Positions 1 to 9,001 of a stretch of 64,000 bases of DNA are shown piece after piece. The translations under genes and the position numbers were made by a program. Origin of the DNA: Flagellimonas aquimarina (lineage in GTDB: Bacteria; Bacteroidota; Bacteroidia; Flavobacteriales; Flavobacteriaceae); the NCBI RefSeq assembly GCF_003149745.1, contig NZ_QGEG01000006.1, forward strand, positions 41,626 through 105,625, given 5' to 3'. Under the pieces are notes generated by a model that worked only from the letters and a program-made list of their open reading frames with translations, was not told where the DNA came from and made no database searches. How positions within the stretch are numbered: position 1 is the first letter of the stretch; every line of letters begins with the position of its first letter.

Positions 1-2
1 TA

Positions 3-27
3 AACCCCAATGCTTTTATTGGGATTT
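3..27 (-). terminator. Hairpin downstream of aquaporin gene
   Basis: A short stem (CCCAAT/ATTGGG with a 6-nt loop) lies just past the aquaporin stop codon. On the minus strand it ends in a short T-rich tail. It is weak and sits at the window edge. Confidence 0.45.
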
Positions 28-38
28 ATGTTTTACTG

Positions 39-731
39 CTAGTTGTTTTGTTCTGGAGACAAGTATTTGTAGACCACCCCTGCAATAATAGCTCCTAATA
101 TAGGGGCTAGCCAAAACAGCCATAATTGTGGAATTGCCCAGCTACCTTCAGCAAACAGAGCCTGACTTGTGCTTCTGGCAGGGTTGACGGAGGTGTTGGT
201 TACCGGAATGCTTATTAAGTGAATAAGTGTCAATCCTAAACCAATTGCTAGACCAGCCATGCCTTTTGGAGCTTTTGAATGTGTTGCTCCCAAAATAATC
301 ATCAAAAACATAAAAGTCATTACAACCTCGGTGATAAAGGCAGAAACCATATTGTATCCTCCAGGAGAATGTTCTCCATAGCCGTTTGCTGCAAACCCAC
401 CAATTTCAATACCGGGTTTACCGCTAACAATAATATAAAGAATGCCTGCTCCCGCTATACCGCCAAGTATTTGCGCAATGATGTAGGGTAGAAGGTCTTT
501 TTTGTTCAATCGGCCTCCTAAAACCAAGCCGATGGATACTGCTGGGTTTAAATGACAGCCTGAAATATGACCAATTGCATAGGCCATGGTTACTACGGTT
601 AAGCCAAAAGCAAGAGCCACTCCGGTAAACCCAATTCCCAATTCTGGATATGCAGCTGCAAGAACCGCACTTCCACATCCGCCTAATACAAGCCAAAAGG
701 TGCCGATGAATTCGGCAATTAGTTTTTTCAT
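39..731 (-). CDS. aqpZ: Aquaporin Z family water channel
   Basis: This is an inner-membrane water channel of the MIP family. The 230-residue length fits AqpZ. Both signature NPA boxes are visible, the first in HLNPAVS at about residues 61-67 and the second in SVNPARS at about 182-188, and six hydrophobic helices alternate with them. The arginine after the second NPA is the usual selectivity-filter residue. The N-terminus [12 protein letters not shown] is the standard family start, so the ATG at 731 is well supported. It is transcribed divergently from the doxX-like gene and appears monocistronic. Glycerol-channel insertions are absent, so water rather than glycerol transport is inferred. Confidence 0.93.
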   Translation of the reverse strand: MKKLIAEFIGTFWLVLGGCGSAVLAAAYPELGIGFTGVALAFGLTVVTMAYAIGHISGCHLNPAVSIGLVLGGRLNKKDLLPYIIAQILGGIAGAGILYIIVSGKPGIEIGGFAANGYGEHSPGGYNMVSAFITEVVMTFMFLMIILGATHSKAPKGMAGLAIGLGLTLIHLISIPVTNTSVNPARSTSQALFAEGSWAIPQLWLFWLAPILGAIIAGVVYKYLSPEQNN

Positions 732-974
732 ATCGTTCTGTAATTAGTTAGTATACTTTTTTAGAAACAGAAAGTATGACAAAGTCACATATGGGATCAA
801 GTACCTAATGGCGGGGTAGTTATTGCCACTAAGAAATTTATAAACTGACGTTGCTTTGGGAAATCTCTGATAAACTATCCTTTATCCGTGGTGCTTTAAT
901 TTTAAATTCCCTTCCTCAAATATCAAAAGTGAAATTTCTATGAACATTAGTGTTTATGAGGTTGATATATATCA
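732..974. other. Intergenic region between divergent genes
   Basis: This AT-rich spacer separates the divergent aquaporin and DoxX-like genes. I see no coding potential and no repeat. Apart from the doxX promoter at its right end, no motif stands out. Confidence 0.5.
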
Positions 975-1005
975 TTGTTCTAGCATTGAACCAATTGTAG
1001 TTTTG
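975..1005 (+). promoter_or_regulatory. Bacteroidota-type promoter of doxX-like gene
   Basis: A TTG at 975-977 and TAGTTTTG at 998-1005 are separated by 20 bp, which matches the Bacteroidota sigma-ABfr consensus (TTG-N19-21-TAnnTTTG). Transcription would start near 1009, leaving a leader of only about 8 nt before the ATG at 1017. Confidence 0.65.
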
Positions 1006-1016
1006 ATTTGTAAATT

Positions 1017-1535
1017 ATGAATCAACAACTTTTAGCTATGATTGATAATAAAAGAGAAAAAAGAATAAAAGTCAGTATTACGCTATTGCGCATTTTTATT
1101 GGTTGGCATTTTCTTTATGAGGGCGTTATTAAAATGTACAACCCTGAGTGGACTTCATTTGGTTATCTGGCTTCCGCCCAAGGTCCATTAAAACCCGTAT
1201 TTTCTTTGCTGACCAGTGAATCAGTATTAGAATGGGTGAACGTTTTAAACATTACCGCTCTCATAGTTGTTGGAATTACCCTAATTCTGGGAATTTTTGA
1301 GAGAAAGGGAGCTTTGGTAGGCATTGGTCTGCTCGCATCGTACTATTTGGCCCATCCTCCTTTTCCATGGCTACATCAAATGAATGTTGAAGGAAGTTAT
1401 TGGTTTATTAACAAAAACCTTATTGAACTGGTGGCCTGTATTTTAATTTATAACTATCCTACAAGTCGGTTTTTTGGACTTGGTTATTTCATGAAAAATA
1501 AACTGACCAAAATTGAGAATTATGAAATGGACTAG
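1017..1535 (+). CDS. DoxX family membrane protein
   Basis: This is a 172-residue integral membrane protein with about four hydrophobic helices. The N-terminal stretch LLRIFIGWHFLYEGVIKMYNP is typical of DoxX/quinol-oxidase-like subunits. Members of this family are small membrane partners of oxidoreductases, and the biochemical role is mostly unknown. Its stop codon overlaps the start of the following Gfo/Idh oxidoreductase by 14 nt, so the two are probably translationally coupled and act together. A good promoter lies directly upstream. Confidence 0.8.
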   Translation: MNQQLLAMIDNKREKRIKVSITLLRIFIGWHFLYEGVIKMYNPEWTSFGYLASAQGPLKPVFSLLTSESVLEWVNVLNITALIVVGITLILGIFERKGALVGIGLLASYYLAHPPFPWLHQMNVEGSYWFINKNLIELVACILIYNYPTSRFFGLGYFMKNKLTKIENYEMD

Positions 1536-3132
1536 AAGAGAACTGTTAAAAGGTTTGGGAGGACTTCCCATTTTGGGCGCTGTTTGGTGGGCCGGAGCTG
1601 CAAATGCTGTTCACAATAGGAAGGAAAGACTTGAACTATTGCAACAATTGAATATAAATCCATCATTGCCAAATGTGTTGCCAGGAATTGAAGGAGCCCC
1701 TATTAGGGTTGGAATCATTGGTTTTGGAATACGAGGAGAACAATTATGCAGGTCAATGGGTTATGCCACCAAGGAATGGATTGAAGAAATGAGAATTGAA
1801 GCAGAAGCAGACCCTAACAATAAAGCTTTAGAAGATTTTTTAAATCAAGATAAACTCAACATTAAACTTGTAGGAGTATGTGATGTTTTTGATGTAAGGG
1901 CAGAAAAAGCACTTAACTCATTTTCCACCCCTGAAAACAAAATAGAAAGGTATACAACTTATAAAGAAATGATTCAAAGTGGAGATGTTGATGCTGTTGT
2001 AATTGCAACACCAGATCATTGGCATGCCCCTATGGCCATTGAAGCACTTGACAATAATGTTCATGTCTATGTTGAAAAACCGATGACACATACCATTGAA
2101 GAAACATATAGATTACGAACGGCTGCCGAACTTTCCAAAGCAGTTTTGGCTGTGGGTCATCAACATAGACAAACCCTGAGTTTTAGAACAGCGAAGGACA
2201 TTGTGGAAAAAGGTACATTAGGGCATATTTCCTTAATCCAAACCAATACTAACAGAAATGATGACAATGGTGCCTGGAACTATGATATCCATGAAAAAGC
2301 CAATCCTAACACTATTGACTGGGACCAATTTTTAGGCTCCGCACCTAATATACCCTTTAACAAAAACCACTTTTTTAGATGGCGTAAATGGTGGGCGTAT
2401 GGGTCAGGGCTTTCAGGAGATTTGCTAACCCATGACTATGACCGTTTAAATTGTGTGTTAAATATGGGTATTCCTGATTCTGTGTCTGCTTCGGGAGGTA
2501 TTTACACCCATAATGATGGACGCAATGTTCCAGATGTGCTACAGGTAAATATGGAATTTCCCAGGTTCAATATAGGTAGTAGTCAAAGCAAGGGCAAGGA
2601 AAGGGGCATGACTTTTTGTTATAGTGCAACTTTGGGCAATGGTTTTAATAGACCTACTGTGTTGATGGGGCATGATGCAACCATGGAATTGGGCAATAAA
2701 TTAACCATTTGGCCAGATGGTTCATCAACCCGCTACGCGGATATGTTGGAGGCCGAAAAAATGAAGCCCAATATTCCTATTTATCAATACAATCCTGGAG
2801 CCAACGTCCCAGATGCCATTTCCTCGGCCACCTCACAATACTTTGCAGATAAAGGACTTATGTGGACATATATAGATGGTGTTAGGGTAGATTCTACCTT
2901 TTTGCATATGCAAGAATGGTTAAGTGCCATCAAAAACGACACTGCTGTGAGTTGCGGCTTAAAAGAAGGTTTTGAAGAGGCAATTACCGCTCATATGGCG
3001 GGCCTTTCATGGAAACTAGGAAGAAAAATAGAATGGGATGCCGAAAATGAGATACTTAAACCAATCGAGGGATTGGATTTTGATGAAATCTTGCTTTCTG
3101 TCAATAAAGCGGAACCGCTGTTGGTTGGGTAA
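1522..3132 (+). CDS. Gfo/Idh/MocA family oxidoreductase, exported by Tat
   Basis: This is a predicted NAD(P)-dependent sugar or polyol oxidoreductase. A twin-arginine signal (WTRRELLKGLGG followed by a hydrophobic run and AANA) is at the N-terminus. A Rossmann motif GIIGFGIRG follows at about residues 65-73, and the family EKP signature (VEKPMTHT) lies near residue 188. I chose the ATG at 1522 over an in-frame TTG at 1513 because it places the RR pair at residues 5-6. At 536 residues it is longer than the 350-400 of typical cytosolic members, as usual for exported Bacteroidota forms. The substrate cannot be inferred. It overlaps the DoxX-like gene and probably shares its transcript. Confidence 0.85.
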   Translation: MKWTRRELLKGLGGLPILGAVWWAGAANAVHNRKERLELLQQLNINPSLPNVLPGIEGAPIRVGIIGFGIRGEQLCRSMGYATKEWIEEMRIEAEADPNNKALEDFLNQDKLNIKLVGVCDVFDVRAEKALNSFSTPENKIERYTTYKEMIQSGDVDAVVIATPDHWHAPMAIEALDNNVHVYVEKPMTHTIEETYRLRTAAELSKAVLAVGHQHRQTLSFRTAKDIVEKGTLGHISLIQTNTNRNDDNGAWNYDIHEKANPNTIDWDQFLGSAPNIPFNKNHFFRWRKWWAYGSGLSGDLLTHDYDRLNCVLNMGIPDSVSASGGIYTHNDGRNVPDVLQVNMEFPRFNIGSSQSKGKERGMTFCYSATLGNGFNRPTVLMGHDATMELGNKLTIWPDGSSTRYADMLEAEKMKPNIPIYQYNPGANVPDAISSATSQYFADKGLMWTYIDGVRVDSTFLHMQEWLSAIKNDTAVSCGLKEGFEEAITAHMAGLSWKLGRKIEWDAENEILKPIEGLDFDEILLSVNKAEPLLVG

Positions 3133-3160
3133 AATTGGTTTTCCCACCCTTTCAATGTGT

Positions 3161-3673
3161 TTACATATTTACAAACTCAAATCCTGCCAATGGGATGTTT
3201 CGTAAGTCGAATTCCTTTTCATTTAAGAGGATGTCATGTTCTATATAGGCCTTCAAATTTGCCAGCCAAAAAGTCCAGCCATTACTGCATCCATGATGTA
3301 TACTGAGTTTGCTCTCATCATCCGTTGGTATTTCATATTGTTTTAGCGTTACCAAAACTGCTTTTTTATGCTCTTCAAGTTCTATGGACACCTTGCTGTC
3401 CGCAAAAGATAGCTCTAGAAAGTCTTTACCGTTTGCTTTAAGCACTTTTCCAGTTTCTTTTCCGTCCCAATTGTGCCATTTCCAGGTATAGGAATCACCC
3501 GCTTGAATGTGTTCGCTTGATTTTCGTTCCTCTCCTAATACAGAAGTGTAGTTAGCGGTGTTTAAAAACCAAGAGCAAATTCCCTCGGCAGTGCCCCAAC
3601 ACCAATACAGTTTTTCCTTAGATGCTTTTATGAAGATTTTCTTGGTAAAACAATCAAAAGTAAGCTTGCTCAT
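3161..3673 (-). CDS. SRPBCC/START-like domain protein
   Basis: This is a 170-residue protein with the AHSA1-like fold pattern. An early alpha-helix and strand contain KEKLYWCWGTAEGICSWF, a central strand region carries WKWHNWDGKETG, and a C-terminal helix is WTFWLANLKAYIEHD. Such proteins bind hydrophobic ligands or act as small co-chaperones. The start overlaps the stop of the upstream serine-hydrolase gene by 4 nt (ATGA), so the two are coupled. No catalytic residues are recognisable and the ligand is unknown. Confidence 0.7.
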   Translation of the reverse strand: MSKLTFDCFTKKIFIKASKEKLYWCWGTAEGICSWFLNTANYTSVLGEERKSSEHIQAGDSYTWKWHNWDGKETGKVLKANGKDFLELSFADSKVSIELEEHKKAVLVTLKQYEIPTDDESKLSIHHGCSNGWTFWLANLKAYIEHDILLNEKEFDLRNIPLAGFEFVNM

Positions 3674-4806
3674 CGTTTACGTTTTAATTCATAATTATAA
3701 AGCTCTCTGCCCAATTGTGCCAAAAAAGGAATTCCCACCTCATCGTATTCGTACGTATTGTCATTAAAAACATCATTTTTGTTGACCAATATGGTGGCAG
3801 TAACCATAAAATCAATATTGTTTTTAACATCTTGTATATAAGCACAATCCGTTAACGTGCCATAAGCATATCCAACTTTGTTATAGATTTTGATATACTC
3901 GGGAATTGGGTCGGTAGAATCTCCAAACATTAAGAATTTTACATAACTGTCATAGAACTCCGTGGCATCATAACCTAGGTCTTTGGGTAGGGTGTGCATA
4001 TGGTTCAATAATAGTTCATGTTGAAATTCACTTAAATTAAAGCGTTTATCAGCTGTAAAAGCTTGTGGAAAGATTATACGCTTCAACAAAGCATGTTGTG
4101 CTTGCACTGGGTAATAGTTTTTAAGAGAGAAATCAAAAGCCCCTTTCTGCAGAACTTCATCGGTATAAAAACCTTTTCCTTTTTCAATTTTATGGAGTGC
4201 TAAGGGCTTTGGGTAAGTGTTTATGATGGATTTGCTGGAAACTGTTGTGGAATCATTCAGGTAGATGACCAAGGGTTTTGTGGTAACATCATCAGCATTT
4301 GGAATGGAAAGTCTATGTGCTATACGAATAGGTCCAATGTTCTTGTTTTGAATACGCTCGTTAAGGTGATCTTGTCCTAAAAACTCAATCAGTCTGTTAT
4401 TGGCAGCGTTATCAGAAACGGCAAAAATCTCTGAAATGGTCTTGGAAAAAGTAGTTTCTATTGAATCTCCTTCAATATAAAACTTTGTATGAACAGATAG
4501 CGAATCAGTTTCATTGATTTTCTCAAGAGCTGCAACTGCGGCAGGAAATTTTACTGTACTGGCTGGGTAGAAATAGTTGTTCTTATCAACTTGAAAATCA
4601 AAATCCGTAAATACAATACTATCTTTCTGGTGATTTATTTGAGTATAGCGAACCTGCAATTCGTATTGGGCAAGACTGTCCATAACTCTCTTTATTAATG
4701 GATTTTCTGAGGAAAGAGCCGCCTTTAAGGGGTCTTTGGACCGCTCCTTTTCACAAGAAGCGCAGAGTAGAATCATCAGGGAGAAAAGAATACTAAATCG
4801 TTTCAA
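3670..4806 (-). CDS. Serine hydrolase lipoprotein of the class A beta-lactamase fold
   Basis: This is a 378-residue lipoprotein with a lipobox ending at Cys18 (LLCASC). It has the penicillin-recognising motifs S83-T-V-K86 and S131-D-N133, and K310-V-G takes the place of the usual KTG. These order and spacings fit the beta-lactamase2 family. The protein is about 90 residues longer than true class A lactamases, with an insertion after the SDN motif. It may be a peptidoglycan- or peptide-directed hydrolase rather than a resistance enzyme, and beta-lactam hydrolysis is not established. It is coupled to the START-like gene downstream. Confidence 0.78.
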   Translation of the reverse strand: MKRFSILFSLMILLCASCEKERSKDPLKAALSSENPLIKRVMDSLAQYELQVRYTQINHQKDSIVFTDFDFQVDKNNYFYPASTVKFPAAVAALEKINETDSLSVHTKFYIEGDSIETTFSKTISEIFAVSDNAANNRLIEFLGQDHLNERIQNKNIGPIRIAHRLSIPNADDVTTKPLVIYLNDSTTVSSKSIINTYPKPLALHKIEKGKGFYTDEVLQKGAFDFSLKNYYPVQAQHALLKRIIFPQAFTADKRFNLSEFQHELLLNHMHTLPKDLGYDATEFYDSYVKFLMFGDSTDPIPEYIKIYNKVGYAYGTLTDCAYIQDVKNNIDFMVTATILVNKNDVFNDNTYEYDEVGIPFLAQLGRELYNYELKRKR

Positions 4807-4841
4807 TACAATAAATGTTAGGTTAATGGGGTATTCTAGAA

Positions 4842-5096
4842 TTAGTTCTCAAGATATACCTCTCCTCTCTGAGGTTTTAAAATTTCCCGAACTTCTTTCA
4901 TCTCAAATTCGGCAACTACCAAATAGGCAATACTGTGCATGTCCGTCATATGTTGAAAACCCGTAATGTCAAACTTTAGCTCTTCAATTATTATGAACTC
5001 GGCCAAGTGTTTTTCGTAATGTTCAGCTGTTTTTGCAGCTCCAGGGCCACGAAAATCCCAAATCAATTTAATTTTTCTATCCAATACTTTTTCCAT
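4842..5096 (-). CDS. Small conserved hypothetical protein
   Basis: This 84-residue cytosolic protein has no signal peptide or membrane helix. The sequence opens with MEKVLDRKIKLIWDFRG and is rich in His and Glu around AEHYEKHLAEF. I do not recognise a named family. It lies 5 nt downstream of an SRPBCC gene in the same direction, so the two are probably co-transcribed. The compact alpha/beta composition suggests a small ferredoxin-like domain, which is inference only. Confidence 0.6.
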   Translation of the reverse strand: MEKVLDRKIKLIWDFRGPGAAKTAEHYEKHLAEFIIIEELKFDITGFQHMTDMHSIAYLVVAEFEMKEVREILKPQRGEVYLEN

Positions 5097-5101
5097 AACA
5101 A

Positions 5102-5554
5102 TTAAGTGTTGAGCACTGAGGTGCCATTTTCTGCAAATGCCTTAAAATCCTTTAGATACTTCATTGATTGTTTTTTAAAAGCACTAGGCATTAGAAATCC
5201 CATCAATTTCATCCCAAATCCAGAAAATTGGAACTCACATTCAGATATCCATTTGGTTTTACCGTCAATTTCCTTAAAATAGTTTTTCTGGATGTTGTGA
5301 ACTCCTTTGGTATCATACGTAGTGTGAAATTCATCTGGGAAATTGCTTTTAATAATGGTTTCTACCATTTCGAACTCACGTTTTCCCATTTTGTATTTTA
5401 AATTCATCTGGGCTCCTTCCGCTTTTGGATTATTAGAAAGGAGTTCGTACCCCAAAAGACCTTGCTGCCAATGTTTCATATGTTCTGGATTATCCAATTT
5501 TTTTATGAATTCATCGCGAGGTAAATCAACAGTTATTTCTGTGGTATACTTCAT
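5102..5554 (-). CDS. SRPBCC family protein
   Basis: This is a 150-residue START/Bet v1-like protein of the polyketide-cyclase type. It begins MKYTTEITVDLPRDEFIKKLDNPEHMKHWQ, the usual opening strand, and closes with an amphipathic helix. Nothing shows export. Members bind lipophilic small molecules. It heads a two-gene unit with the 84-residue protein and is divergent from the foldase operon that starts near 5670. Confidence 0.72.
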   Translation of the reverse strand: MKYTTEITVDLPRDEFIKKLDNPEHMKHWQQGLLGYELLSNNPKAEGAQMNLKYKMGKREFEMVETIIKSNFPDEFHTTYDTKGVHNIQKNYFKEIDGKTKWISECEFQFSGFGMKLMGFLMPSAFKKQSMKYLKDFKAFAENGTSVLNT

Positions 5555-5635
5555 TTTTACAGGTTTTGTACTAATGTAATAAATTATATGATTTTAATAA
5601 CCTACTAAAAATCTGTTAATGAGAACAAAACCTTC

Positions 5636-5665
5636 TTGCGAGGGTTTAAGTAATTGTTATTTTTG
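5636..5665 (+). promoter_or_regulatory. Promoter abutting the PpiC-like lipoprotein start
   Basis: TTG at 5636-5638 and TATTTTTG at 5658-5665 are 19 bp apart, matching the Bacteroidota consensus. The predicted transcription start falls at or within 2 nt of the ATG at 5670, so the mRNA may be nearly leaderless. Confidence 0.55.
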
Positions 5666-5669
5666 CGGA

Positions 5670-6551
5670 ATGTCTATTCTACAAAACAATAGGGTATTTC
5701 TCTTAATATCATTTGGGCTTTTGGTTTTCACTTCATGTGATTCCCTTTTTAAGAAGAAGGTTGAAAAAGAACCTTTGGCCAGAGTGGGAGATTCTTTTTT
5801 ATATAAAGAGGACTTAACCTCTTTTATTAGAGATGATATGTCTGCCCAGGACAGTGCTCTATTTGTAACGAATTATATTAATAATTGGGCTTCAAAACAG
5901 TTGTTACTATCTAAATCAAAGATTAACCTTTCGGAAGAAAAACTGAATGAATTTGACCGTTTGGTCAGTGATTACCGAGCGGATTTGTATACCCGGGCAT
6001 ATATAGAGGCGCTTGTACTACAAGCACAAGATACAGCTGTTACTACTTCTCAGCTTAGACAATATTATGAAAAAGAGAAGGAAAATTTTAAGTTAAATGA
6101 AAAATTGGTGCAGCTTAGGTTTGTTGGTCTACCAACTCAATTTTTGGACAAAGATGAGGTAATCGCCAAAATGAAAGACTGGGGAGATGCAGACAAACGC
6201 TATTTAGATTCTGTGGCGGTACAGTTTAAAAAAATACACTTTAACGATTCTATTTGGGTTGGAGCATCTAGGGTCATGGAAGCAATACCACCGCTTACGC
6301 CAATGAATGAGGAGAAGTACTTAAAAAAATCACAATTTTTTGAAATACAGGATTCCTTAGGAGTATATTTGGGAAAGGTGACGGACGTATTGGAAATCAA
6401 TGATACAGCTCCTTTCGAATATATATCGCCAGATATAAGACAACTGATATTGAACAGAAGAAGACTGGATTATGTTAGAAGGTTGGAAACTGAGATTATT
6501 GATGAAGCTATAAAGAAGAATGAATTTGAGGTTTATGAAAAAGATGAATAA
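5670..6551 (+). CDS. Parvulin-associated periplasmic lipoprotein (SurA/PpiC-like)
   Basis: The predicted protein has 293 residues and a lipoprotein signal ending at Cys23 (LLVFTSC). The region after it resembles the helical N-terminal chaperone part of SurA/PpiC proteins (EDLTSFIRDDMS, followed by charged helices). The ATG at 5670 is preferred over one at 5619 because it gives a proper signal peptide. It overlaps the next foldase gene by 17 nt. A complete parvulin catalytic domain is not obvious, so a chaperone role in outer-membrane protein delivery is inferred from the neighbour. Confidence 0.72.
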   Translation: MSILQNNRVFLLISFGLLVFTSCDSLFKKKVEKEPLARVGDSFLYKEDLTSFIRDDMSAQDSALFVTNYINNWASKQLLLSKSKINLSEEKLNEFDRLVSDYRADLYTRAYIEALVLQAQDTAVTTSQLRQYYEKEKENFKLNEKLVQLRFVGLPTQFLDKDEVIAKMKDWGDADKRYLDSVAVQFKKIHFNDSIWVGASRVMEAIPPLTPMNEEKYLKKSQFFEIQDSLGVYLGKVTDVLEINDTAPFEYISPDIRQLILNRRRLDYVRRLETEIIDEAIKKNEFEVYEKDE

Positions 6552-7941
6552 AAAACTATTGGTATTGGCATTTTTTACTGCATTTGGGTTTTTGCGAGCT
6601 CAAGATACAGACGAAGCCGTTTTGATGAAAAGTGATACTACAAGCTCTACAAAAAAGGTAAAATTAGATGGTATTGCAGCGGTAATTGGCGATTATGTGA
6701 TTCTTGATTCCGATATTGAAAAAACCCTCATAGACCTTAGAAGTCAAGGAGCATCAACACAAGATATCACAAAATGTAGTCTTTTAGGAAAGCTAATGGA
6801 AGACCGGCTTTATGCACACCAGGCAGTGCAGGACAGTCTGTTGGTTTCAGATGATCAAGTGAACGCTCAAAGTGATAGGCAAATACAGCAACTTGTGTCT
6901 CAGGTTGGGTCCATGGAAAAAGTATTGAAATTTTATAAAAAAACTGATGTTGAAAGTTTTAGAACAGAACTTTTTGAAATCAATAAGCTTCGTATGCTGT
7001 CCGAGAAAATGCAGAGCAGCATTGTTGAGGAGATAGAAGTCACTCCTGAAGAAGTGCGTCAATTCTTTGGCAAAATTCCGGAGGATGAGAGACCAGTCTT
7101 TGGTGCTGAGCTTGAAATAGCCCAGATTGTTAAGCAACCTACTGCGCCAGAAGAGGAAAAACAGAAAGTTATAGATAGGTTAATGCAGATAAGGCAAGAT
7201 GTTCTTGAAAACGATGCCAGTTTTAATGTTAAGGCCATTCTTTACTCCCAAGACCCGGGGTCAAAATCCAAGGGGGGGTTTTATAGCATGACCAGAGAAA
7301 CACCTTTTGTAAAAGAGTTTAAAGATGTTGCTTTTAGTTTACAACAAGGTGAAATCTCAGAACCTTTTGAAACTGATTTTGGGTACCATATTATTTATAT
7401 TGAAAAAATAAGAGGACAAGAACTGGATTTGCGCCATATTCTTTTGATACCAGAAATACCTCAAATTGCCTTGGACACAGCAGTAAAAGAGTTGGATAGC
7501 ATACGCCAACAGATTTTGGACGGTAAATATAGTTTTGCTGATGCAGCTTTAAATTTTTCTGATGAAAAAGAGACCAAATTTGATGGTGGCCTGTTGCGAA
7601 ATCCAATTAATTTTGATTCCCGTTTTGAACTGACTAAAATGGATCCTGCTTTGTACAATCAGGTAAGAAATTTAAAGGACGAAGAAATTTCAAGACCTAT
7701 TAAGGAAGATGACCAGAGAGGAGGCCCTCCAAAGTTTAAGATAATGAAAATCTCCAATCGTTACGATGAGCATAAAGCTGACTTTGCAAAAGACTATTTA
7801 AAAATTCAAGAGTTGGCACTTAGAGAAAAACAATTCAAGGCCATTAAAGATTGGATGGACGAGCATATAGATGACACCTACATCCACGTAAACACAGATA
7901 ACAGAGGTTGCGATTTTGCAAACAAATGGGTAAAGGAATAG
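6535..7941 (+). CDS. SurA-like periplasmic peptidyl-prolyl isomerase
   Basis: This is a periplasmic foldase with a signal peptide (MKKMNKKLLVLAFFTAFGFLRAQ). A helical SurA N-domain spans about residues 35-180. Two parvulin-type domains follow at roughly 190-290 and 297-395, recognisable from QDPGSKSKGGFYS and GYHIIYIEK in the first and DLRHILLIP in the second. Length (about 468) is close to SurA (430). The ATG at 6535 overlaps the upstream lipoprotein gene by 17 nt. The pair probably chaperones unfolded outer-membrane proteins across the periplasm. Confidence 0.88.
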   Translation: MKKMNKKLLVLAFFTAFGFLRAQDTDEAVLMKSDTTSSTKKVKLDGIAAVIGDYVILDSDIEKTLIDLRSQGASTQDITKCSLLGKLMEDRLYAHQAVQDSLLVSDDQVNAQSDRQIQQLVSQVGSMEKVLKFYKKTDVESFRTELFEINKLRMLSEKMQSSIVEEIEVTPEEVRQFFGKIPEDERPVFGAELEIAQIVKQPTAPEEEKQKVIDRLMQIRQDVLENDASFNVKAILYSQDPGSKSKGGFYSMTRETPFVKEFKDVAFSLQQGEISEPFETDFGYHIIYIEKIRGQELDLRHILLIPEIPQIALDTAVKELDSIRQQILDGKYSFADAALNFSDEKETKFDGGLLRNPINFDSRFELTKMDPALYNQVRNLKDEEISRPIKEDDQRGGPPKFKIMKISNRYDEHKADFAKDYLKIQELALREKQFKAIKDWMDEHIDDTYIHVNTDNRGCDFANKWVKE

Positions 7942-7945
7942 TTGC

Positions 7946-8899
7946 ATGTCAGACGTAGTTGCCGTTGAAAACCTCGTAAAAAAACACCAAGCCTTAAAGA
8001 AAGAGATTGCCAAGATCATTGTTGGTCAAGAAAAGGTGGTCGAGCAGATCTTACTGTCAATTTATACAGGCGGTCATTCACTTTTAATTGGAGTCCCGGG
8101 ACTGGCAAAAACCTTGATGGTAAATACAATTGCCCAAACTCTGGGCCTGGACTTTAAGAGAATACAATTTACTCCAGATTTAATGCCTAGCGATATTTTG
8201 GGTAGCGAAGTGTTGGATCAAAACAGGAATTTCAAGTTTATCAAAGGGCCGGTTTTTGGTAATATTATTTTAGCAGATGAGATTAACAGAACTCCACCCA
8301 AAACCCAAGCTGCACTTTTAGAAGCTATGCAAGAAAGGGCAGTGACCATAGCCGGACAACAATATAAATTGGATATGCCATATTTTGTATTGGCGACGCA
8401 AAATCCTATAGAACAAGAAGGTACATATCCATTGCCAGAGGCGCAATTAGACCGTTTTATGTTTGCCATTGAGTTGAAGTACCCTTCAATTGAAGAAGAG
8501 GTGCAAGTAGTAAAGTCTACCACAACGGATGAAACAGTAGAGATAAACACATTGTTCAATGCCGATGAAATTATTGCTGTACAGCATCTGATCCGTCGAG
8601 TGCCCGTGCCGGATAACGTAATTGATTACGCGGTTCGGCTGGTCAACAAAACGAGACCGGGTATGGAAAATTCTTCAGACTTTATAAACAATTACGTAGA
8701 TTGGGGAGCTGGCCCCAGAGCATCTCAAAACCTGGTTTTAGGAGCAAAGGCCCATGCTGCGATCAATGGAAAGTTTTCCCCAGATATTGAAGACGTAAAA
8801 GCAGTGTCAATGGGAATTCTTCGACATCGGATCCTAAAAAACTACAAAGCCGAAGCAGAAGGCATTTCTGAAGAAAATATTATTTCAGAATTGTTATAA
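7946..8899 (+). CDS. MoxR family AAA+ ATPase
   Basis: This 317-residue cytosolic ATPase has Walker A GVPGLAKT at residues 49-56 and Walker B IILADE at 107-112, followed by NRTPPKTQAALLEAMQE typical of MoxR. A sensor region (ATQNPIEQEGTYPLPEAQLDRF) is also clear. MoxR proteins act as chaperones for metalloenzyme or secreted-protein maturation, usually with a DUF58 or VWA partner. No such partner is adjacent here. The gene starts 5 nt after surA, so it is probably in the same operon. Confidence 0.92.
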   Translation: MSDVVAVENLVKKHQALKKEIAKIIVGQEKVVEQILLSIYTGGHSLLIGVPGLAKTLMVNTIAQTLGLDFKRIQFTPDLMPSDILGSEVLDQNRNFKFIKGPVFGNIILADEINRTPPKTQAALLEAMQERAVTIAGQQYKLDMPYFVLATQNPIEQEGTYPLPEAQLDRFMFAIELKYPSIEEEVQVVKSTTTDETVEINTLFNADEIIAVQHLIRRVPVPDNVIDYAVRLVNKTRPGMENSSDFINNYVDWGAGPRASQNLVLGAKAHAAINGKFSPDIEDVKAVSMGILRHRILKNYKAEAEGISEENIISELL

Positions 8900-9001
8900 A
8901 TATCAAATCATTACGACTTATTTAGGGTAATTCTAATTCTTAAATCGTAGGTATTTCACTAAATTTACCGAATTACTGAAATCTTAAAATCCAATTGTAG
9001 A

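Noticed and set aside
3670..4806. A true beta-lactamase resistance gene
   Set aside because: It has SxxK and SDN motifs but KVG instead of KTG, a long insertion and a lipoprotein anchor, so it is better called a serine hydrolase of that fold.
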